From NCBI GenBank assembly GCA_029948255.1, contig JALIZF010001803.1, positions 231,501-295,500 on the forward strand: DNA of 64,000 bases, written 5' to 3'. This document shows, in pieces, positions 58,901 to 64,000 of this stretch. The DNA is from Telmatactis stephensoni. Taxonomy: Eukaryota > Cnidaria > Anthozoa > Actiniaria > Isophelliidae. The notes beneath the pieces are model-generated. The model saw only the letters and a program-made list of their open reading frames with translations. It did not search any database and was not told the origin of the DNA. The position numbers and the translations under genes are program-made. How positions within the stretch are numbered: the stretch's first letter is position 1; each line of letters starts with the position of its first letter.

Positions 58901-59280
58901 GATACCTCCTAGCTGTGAGAAGAACCCGCGGATGAAATCTTTTGAGAATGGACTTGATCGGACAGTATTCGGTAGCCGAGATGATAGGAACGATAACAGG
59001 TGAAGAAATCACGTGCTCGCATTGACATTTGCATAAGAAAAAACAAATACCGTGCAAATATGCAGCATACTCAGTAGGACAAGCTGCTTGCATTTCGTAC
59101 CCTTCTATTGCGTCTACCATGCAGGGGCTTCTCGGCAATCGTCCGCCCAGCAGTGAGTTGTGTCCAGCATGCAGGATAAAACTTGACACTTTAAAGCTTT
59201 CGAACCTCTACTGAAGACCTTCTCTGCACCGTAATATATTTGATTTTGGAAGTTGAAAACGAAAAGGAGAAAACAAAAAA
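56000..59280. other. Unassigned region, possibly decayed retroelement
   Basis: The base composition is richer in C and more even than upstream, and short interrupted frames occur on both strands. A weak hint of a retroelement RNase H tail (IQHV...HSNIAAD) appears around 57615-57680 on the plus strand. No catalytic motifs, long terminal repeats or domains can be supported. I see no intact gene. Confidence 0.35.
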
Positions 59281-61650
59281 GAAAAGAACTTTACAGCTCC
59301 ACCGCTGTTCACGATAAATTCGATTGAAAAGGGAAACAAAAACCACAAGGAAAAGAAAACTGTCTTTACAACAAATCTTTATGATGGCTCAGACCCTTGT
59401 CTAGCCCTTACTACTATATGCGGCTAAAACTTTTATCCGTTCCAGACCTACGGACGCCCGACATGGACCCACATCCGCTAGCCTTAACTCGACTTAGACC
59501 CTTTCTCGGTCTTGTGCTTAGCTCCACTTAGGACATTAATAAGCCAGATCTTGACACGGCGCAATCACACAACCTATAGCCCTTGACTCGGCTTAGGTAG
59601 GAATTCGACCAGTCTTCGACTTGATTAGGCCCTCACTCGGTCTATCCCTATAGCTTGAATCGTTGCATGTAGACGCTAACTTGGTCAGCCCTTGACTAAA
59701 CGTAGGCCCTAACTTGGCGTTACTTGGTTTAGGCCTAACTCGGTTTGGACTCTAATTCGGTCAGCCGTTGACTAGGCTCAGGCACCCACTCGGTCTAGCC
59801 CTTGACTAAACTTTAGACACTGGCCTGGCCAACCCTTGACTCGGCTAAGGCCCTCACTGGGTCTGGTCCTTGACTAAGCTTAGACCCAAACAAGGATAGA
59901 AGAACTTCTCTGCTCCACCATCCACTATTTGCAATAAATTCGGTCTGACAAATCTTTGAGATGACTCAGGCCCTTGTCTACCTCTTACTACCATGTACGG
60001 CTAAAACCCTTACCCGCTCCAGACTTTTAGGGGCCCGACATGGACCCTCATCTGTTAACTCAACTTAGAACCTTTCTGGATCCCGTGCTTCACTCCACTT
60101 AGGACATTAATCACACAACCTAGCCCTCGACTCGGCTTAGATGCAAATTCGACCAGCCTTCGATTCGACTTAGGCTCCCACTCTGTCTAACCCTTGAATT
60201 GGAGCAAGTGGACCCTTACTTGGTCGGTCCTTGACTAAACTTAGGCCCTAACTTGGCCAGCCCATGACTCTGCTTACACCCTTTCTCGTTCTTGCGTAGC
60301 TCCAAAATAGATCAGATCTTGACACGGCTAGCGCTTAATCACACAACTCGACTCCGCTTACGCCCCCGCTGGGTCTAGCCCTTGACTTGCCTTAGGCCCC
60401 CACTCGTTCTAGCCCTTGACTAAGCTCAGATCCAAACTTGGCAAGCCCTTGACTCTGCTTAGTTCCTCACTGGGTCAGCCCTTGACTAAGCTTAGAACGG
60501 CCTACTTAGCTAGCCCTTGACGCGGCTTAGGCCCTAACTCGGTCTAGCCCTCGACTCGGCTTAGACCCTAACTCGGCCAGCCCTTGACTCGGCTAGGGCC
60601 CTTACTCGATCTATAGCCCTTGACCCGGCTTAGACCCTAACTCGGCCAGCCCTTGACTCGGCTAAGGCCCTTACTCGATCTATAGCTCTTGACCCGGCTT
60701 AGACCCTAACTCGGCCAGCCCTTGACTCGGCTAAGGCCCTTACTCGATCTATAGCCCTTGACTCGGCTTAGACTCTATCTTGGCCAGCCCTTGACTCGGC
60801 TTAGGCCCTTACTCGATCTATAGCCCTTGACTCGGCTTAGACTCTATCTTGGCCAGCCCTTGACTCGGCTTAGGCCCTTACTCGATCTATAGCCCTTGAC
60901 TCGGCTTAGACCCTAACTCGGCCAGCCCTTGACTCGGCTTAGACCCTAACTCGGCCAGCCCTTGACTCGGCTAGGGCCCTTACTCGATCTATAGCCCTTG
61001 ACCCGGCTTAGACCCTAACTCGGCCAGCCCTTGACTCGGCTAAGGCCCTTACTCGATCTATAGCCCTTGACCCGGCTTAGACCCTAACTCGGCCAGCCCT
61101 TGACTCGGCTAAGGCCCTTACTCGATCTATAGCCCTTGACTCGGCTTAGACTCTATCTTGGCCAGCCCTTGACTCGGCTAGGGCCCTTACTCGATCTATA
61201 GCCCTTGACTCGGCTTAGACTCTATCTTGGCCAGCCCTTGACTCGGCTTAGGCCCTTACTCGATCTATAGCCCTTGACTCGGCTTAGACCCTAACTCGGC
61301 CAGCCCTTGACTCGGCTTAGACCCTAACTCGGCCAGCCCTTGACTCGGCTAGGGCCCTTACTCGATCTATAGCCCTTGACCCGGCTTAGACCCTAACTCG
61401 GCCAGCCCTTGACTCGGCTAAGGCCCTTACTCGATCTATAGCCCTTGACTCGGCTTAGACTCTATCTTGGCCAGCCCTTGACTCGGCTAGGGCCCTTACT
61501 CGATCTATAGCCCTTGACCCGGCTTAGACCCTAACTCGGCCAGCCCTTGACTCGGCTAAGGCCCTTACTCGATCTATAGCCCTTGACTTAGCTTAGACTT
61601 TAGCTCAGTCAGCCCTTGACTAGGCTAAGGTCTCTCTCTCGGTCTAGCAC
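59281..61650. repeat. Satellite, CTTGACTCGGCTTAG units with 72-bp-type higher-order repeat
   Basis: The core (about 60500-61600) alternates two related subunits of 33-39 bp: AGCCCTTGACTCGGCTTAGA / CCCTAACTCGGCC, and AGCCCTTGACTCGGCTAAGG / CCCTTACTCGATCTAT. Longer blocks recur too, for example stretches starting near 60590 and 60960 or 60880 and 61260. From 59400 to 60480 the units are diverged. Within that edge there is a duplication of about 0.6 kb: GAACTT...GCTCCACC...AATAAATTCG followed by ACAAATCTTT...CTCAG and GGCTAAAAC appears near 59290-59430 and again near 59902-60010. No coding content. Confidence 0.93.
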
Positions 61651-61974
61651 TTGAAATTTTGCAAAAACAAAACTATGACCGCAGCAAAACAAAACAACTA
61701 TTTGAAAAATTGAAGAAAAACGCGAATTGTAGCAATAATTGCACAAACTAAAATTAACACGCCACAATGAAAACCGTCACAATAAGCCGAACCAATCGAG
61801 CACGAGGTAACCGAAGCGAGAAAAACGACGCCTAATTAGTATTCAGCGGCGGCAAATTTGAACTAAACAAGCAATGGAAATTATAAAATTTCAAAAACAG
61901 ACCACAAAGACATGAAGCCGGATTCGTTTAAGAGCCAAGAAAATCAATACTACGGCTTAAATCACAACACCTTT

Positions 61975-62162
61975 CCACGGCTGGCAGCTCTCTCTCGGCT
62001 GGCAACCCTCCGATCCGCCGATGGTTCGTGAAAGTTCAACAAAGCCAACACTAACATTAAATACAGCAGACTCACCGCAATAAGCAAAGAGAATATGCCT
62101 CTCATCCTGGCCTCATTCTCCCGAGCAGACGAGCAAAATCGCCATGTTTGATTCTGATCCAT
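61975..62162 (-). CDS. Candidate first exon of a type II membrane protein
   Basis: On the minus strand ATG at 62162 opens 62 codons: about 20 cytoplasmic-like residues (MDQNQTWRFCSSARENEARM), then a strongly hydrophobic segment (GIFSLLIAVSLLYLMLVLALL), then a basic stretch. It reaches a donor CGTGGAAAG|GTGTTGTG at 61974. A short N-tail plus one membrane span is the plan of Golgi glycosyltransferases and sulfotransferases, but the catalytic part is not in the window. If real, the satellite at 59.3-61.65 kb would be in its first intron. The family is unknown. Confidence 0.3.
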
Positions 62163-62509
62163 TGGACAGCTAAAGCATCTTCTTCGACTCGAAGATATAA
62201 TAATGTTTCATTCACGGTTCCAAGAACGACGGCAGAAGTAAATAAAGCCATCAATGGTTTCCAAGCTGACGATCTTATTTTGAAGATCTGGGCTGAAGAT
62301 CTATTATCTTGAAGCCATGAAAGGTGTAGAAACTGCTGGGCGGACGATCTGTCATCTTGAGCGACTCTGTCTTGCAGTCAACTTCGCGGCAACTGACACT
62401 TATGCATAATTAATGTATCCTTAAATAATGCTAATGACGTCATCCGGAAGGATCATGAATATTCAATGAGTTTGAATAATGAATATTTACGTAATGGTAA
62501 AGATGGTTT

Positions 62510-63077
62510 GCGAATGGCATCTCATTATCGATTCGTTTAAATGGATTGTGCATTCCTGTGTTGCGCACATGCGCAGATGGGCATATAGTGGACTTAGACT
62601 CTGGCAGACTCAAAGCTGCTCGAAGGGGGCCTGTCGATTCGTACGATTCGATCGATTCGTACGAATCGTCAAAGGGGTTTACGAATCGTGCATCTCATTA
62701 TCGATTCGTGTAAATGGTTAGCGCATGTTGTTGGGATTCCTGTGTCGCGCACATGCGCAGATGGGCATATAGTGGACTTAGACTCTGGCAGACTCAAAGC
62801 TGCTCGAAGGGGGCCTGTCGATTCGATCGATTCGTACGAATCGTCAAAGGGGTTTACGAATCGTGCATCTCATTATCGATTCGTGTAAATGGTTAGCGCA
62901 TGTTGTTGGGATTCCTGTGTCGCGCACATGCGCAGATGGGCATATAGTGGACTTAGACTCTGGCAGACTCAAAGCTGCTCGAAGGGGGCCTGTCGATTCG
63001 TACGATTCGATCGATTCGTACGAATCGTCAAAGGGGTTTACGAATCGTGCATCTCATTATCGATTCGTGTAAATGGT
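62510..63077. repeat. 175-184 bp tandem repeat, 3.2 units
   Basis: CATCTCATTATCGATTCG occurs at 62518, 62691, 62866 and 63050. Each unit has TCGCGCACATGCGCAGATGG and a cluster of nested palindromes built from TCGTACGATTCGATCGATTC. The second unit lacks one TACGATTCG block, which explains its shorter length. The frames over it (SRTCADGHIVDLDSGRL...) repeat with the units and are not taken as genes. Confidence 0.95.
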
Positions 63078-63208
63078 GAGAATAAGTTAAATTTTACGCT
63101 GAATTGGTTTTAGTGGAACTGGACCGACTTGAGTAAAGCTTAACCATCTGGGATTTTGATGTGTGGTACGTATCGAATTTATAAGATTATTAAGCTACCG
63201 TAAGTTTA

Positions 63209-63374
63209 CAGTGAGGACACTCTAACCGTGAACACTTGGTTCCTTTTTAAAACTGTTTTTAACATGCATTCCTTGAGAGAATGAACTAGAATTTAGTTTC
63301 ATTTTGATCACATAGTATATTTCAGCTAATCTATTAAATAAAGTCAAGTGTTCATGGTTTGAGTGTCCTCACTG
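63209..63374. mobile_element. MITE with TTA target duplication (PIF/Harbinger-like)
   Basis: Ends CAGTGAGGACACTCTAACCG and its inverse (CATGGTTTGAGTGTCCTCACTG) are about 30 bp with few mismatches. TTA flanks both sides (63206-63208 and 63375-63377), the target length and sequence of PIF/Harbinger elements. The 166-bp interior has no coding capacity. Confidence 0.78.
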
Positions 63375-63692
63375 TTAGCTTAATGCACTAGTCATTTGTT
63401 TCCCCCACCCCTTGACCCCCGGGGATGGGTAGGGAAATTACATTTGAATGGTTGTAAAGTAGGTGTATTTCCACTGGGGACTAGAGCAGGCAAGACATGT
63501 AATTCCCCTACCCCTCTGTTGCAGAAAGGTAATTAGTTCAAGAGGACTCCTGAGACATCAAGGAAATGTTAGGTTACCACAATATACAGTTCTTGCCATT
63601 CGTGTGTTACCACATGAAACTGTAAGGAGCAAAATAAACATTATGAATTGGACAGAAACAAGAAAGGAATAAGCGACCAATAAAGAAAAAGT

Positions 63693-63925
63693 TTAGACAT
63701 GATTGCTGTTATTCTTATATTTTTTTACTACTGTAGTACTCATGATCACTGAGGGGGATTGTGCATTCGTCTTGCACTCTGGGCACAACCAGACTTCCTC
63801 TGGGGGTGTGCTCTGAAGTCCCACACACTGGAGATGGAACCACTCATGCCTGCATTCACTTCCATCGCATCCGACCATCACACCATACTCCCCTTGTTGG
63901 CATATGCAATAAAGTGGTTCTTCAT
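63693..63925 (-). CDS. Terminal exon of an ING-like PHD-finger protein
   Basis: PHD fingers of this type read the histone H3 tail, often H3K4me3, in chromatin complexes. On the minus strand an acceptor (TTTTGTAATCATAG|) ends at 63926. The exon encodes EEPLYCICQQGEYGVMVGCDG then SECRHEWFHLQCVGLQ and EVWLCPECK, a full C4HC3 set (C-x-C, C-x4-C, H-x2-C, C-x2-C), then a short Ser/Thr/Lys tail and a stop at 63693. Spacing (YCICxxGEYGxMVGCD, EWFHxxCVGL) is closest to ING-family or related fingers, whose PHD is C-terminal. Cys-Arg-His-Glu before WFH and PPEEVW differ from the usual CPIEWFHFSC and PKGKWYCP. It may therefore be an ING relative. Upstream exons lie outside the window. Confidence 0.75.
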
Positions 63926-64000
63926 CTATGATTACAAAATTTATACTTTTCATCAGCATACTATGAAAGAGTCGACATTTTTTCTGTGTTACTCTTTAAA

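Noticed and set aside
56668..59214. Several frames of 60-106 codons, with one weak RNase H-like phrase
   Set aside because: No catalytic motif set, no terminal repeats and frequent interruptions; not enough to call a retroelement.
62479..63113. Overlapping frames with SRTCADGHIVDLDSGRLKAA
   Set aside because: They repeat with the 175-184 bp tandem unit, and unit lengths that are not all multiples of three switch the frame.

Overview
The window looks like a repeat-rich, AT-rich metazoan nuclear genome, most probably an anthozoan cnidarian (coral or sea-anemone type). This is inferred from spliced genes with GT-AG introns, a HEPN/DZIP3-NACHT-LRR receptor gene of the kind expanded in cnidarians, a Ngaro/PAT-type tyrosine-recombinase retrotransposon, a CR1/L2-like LINE tail, and many short fold-back elements, several with a CGTCACGCAA core. 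No species can be named from sequence alone. No bacterial-style gene, CRISPR array, rRNA or convincing tRNA gene was seen.

Layout. 0.4-3.6 kb and 30.4-33.0 kb are two copies of one segmental duplication. 3.6-12 kb is mostly non-genic, with palindromes, simple repeats and small transposons; an isolated exon at 10.9-11.2 kb resembles the N-terminal part of MEAK7/TLDC1. 12.3-26.5 kb is a nested structure: two diverged inverted arms (about 12.3-14.0 and 25.1-26.5 kb) enclose a 41-43 bp minisatellite (14.2-17.7 kb, with degenerate remains at 23-24.8 kb), and this is split by a near-complete minus-strand Ngaro-like retrotransposon (17.7-22.95 kb) with gag, RT-RNase H and tyrosine recombinase. 27.4-28.45 kb is a 17 bp minisatellite interrupted by a retroposon-like insert. 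29.8-30.4 kb is a decayed LINE 3' end that abuts the second copy of the segmental duplication.

34.1-40.2 kb is a partial, disabled copy of the spliceosomal helicase gene DHX16. It keeps the N-terminal exons but lacks the P-loop exon and everything after the SERTIL segment, and its first intron carries a 1.88 kb fold-back element flanked by TTAA. 43.0-51.1 kb holds an apparently intact NLR-type gene: a duplicated promoter/5' exon region with CRE-like sites, a HEPN (DZIP3-like) exon, two near-identical 111-bp exons in a 281-bp tandem repeat, and a large NACHT-LRR exon. 51.5-54.4 kb is packed with inverted-repeat elements. 56-59.3 kb has no gene I can identify. 59.3-61.65 kb is a satellite with a 72-bp-type higher-order unit. 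A possible minus-strand first exon encoding a membrane segment lies at 61.98-62.16 kb. 62.5-63.08 kb is a tandem repeat of about 175-184 bp. The last 300 bases carry the terminal exon of a minus-strand PHD-finger gene with an ING-like finger.

Only the NLR gene and the PHD-finger exon look like functional host genes. The rest is mobile, satellite or pseudogenic DNA, and much of its history (nesting, filled and empty sites, duplications) can be read inside the window.
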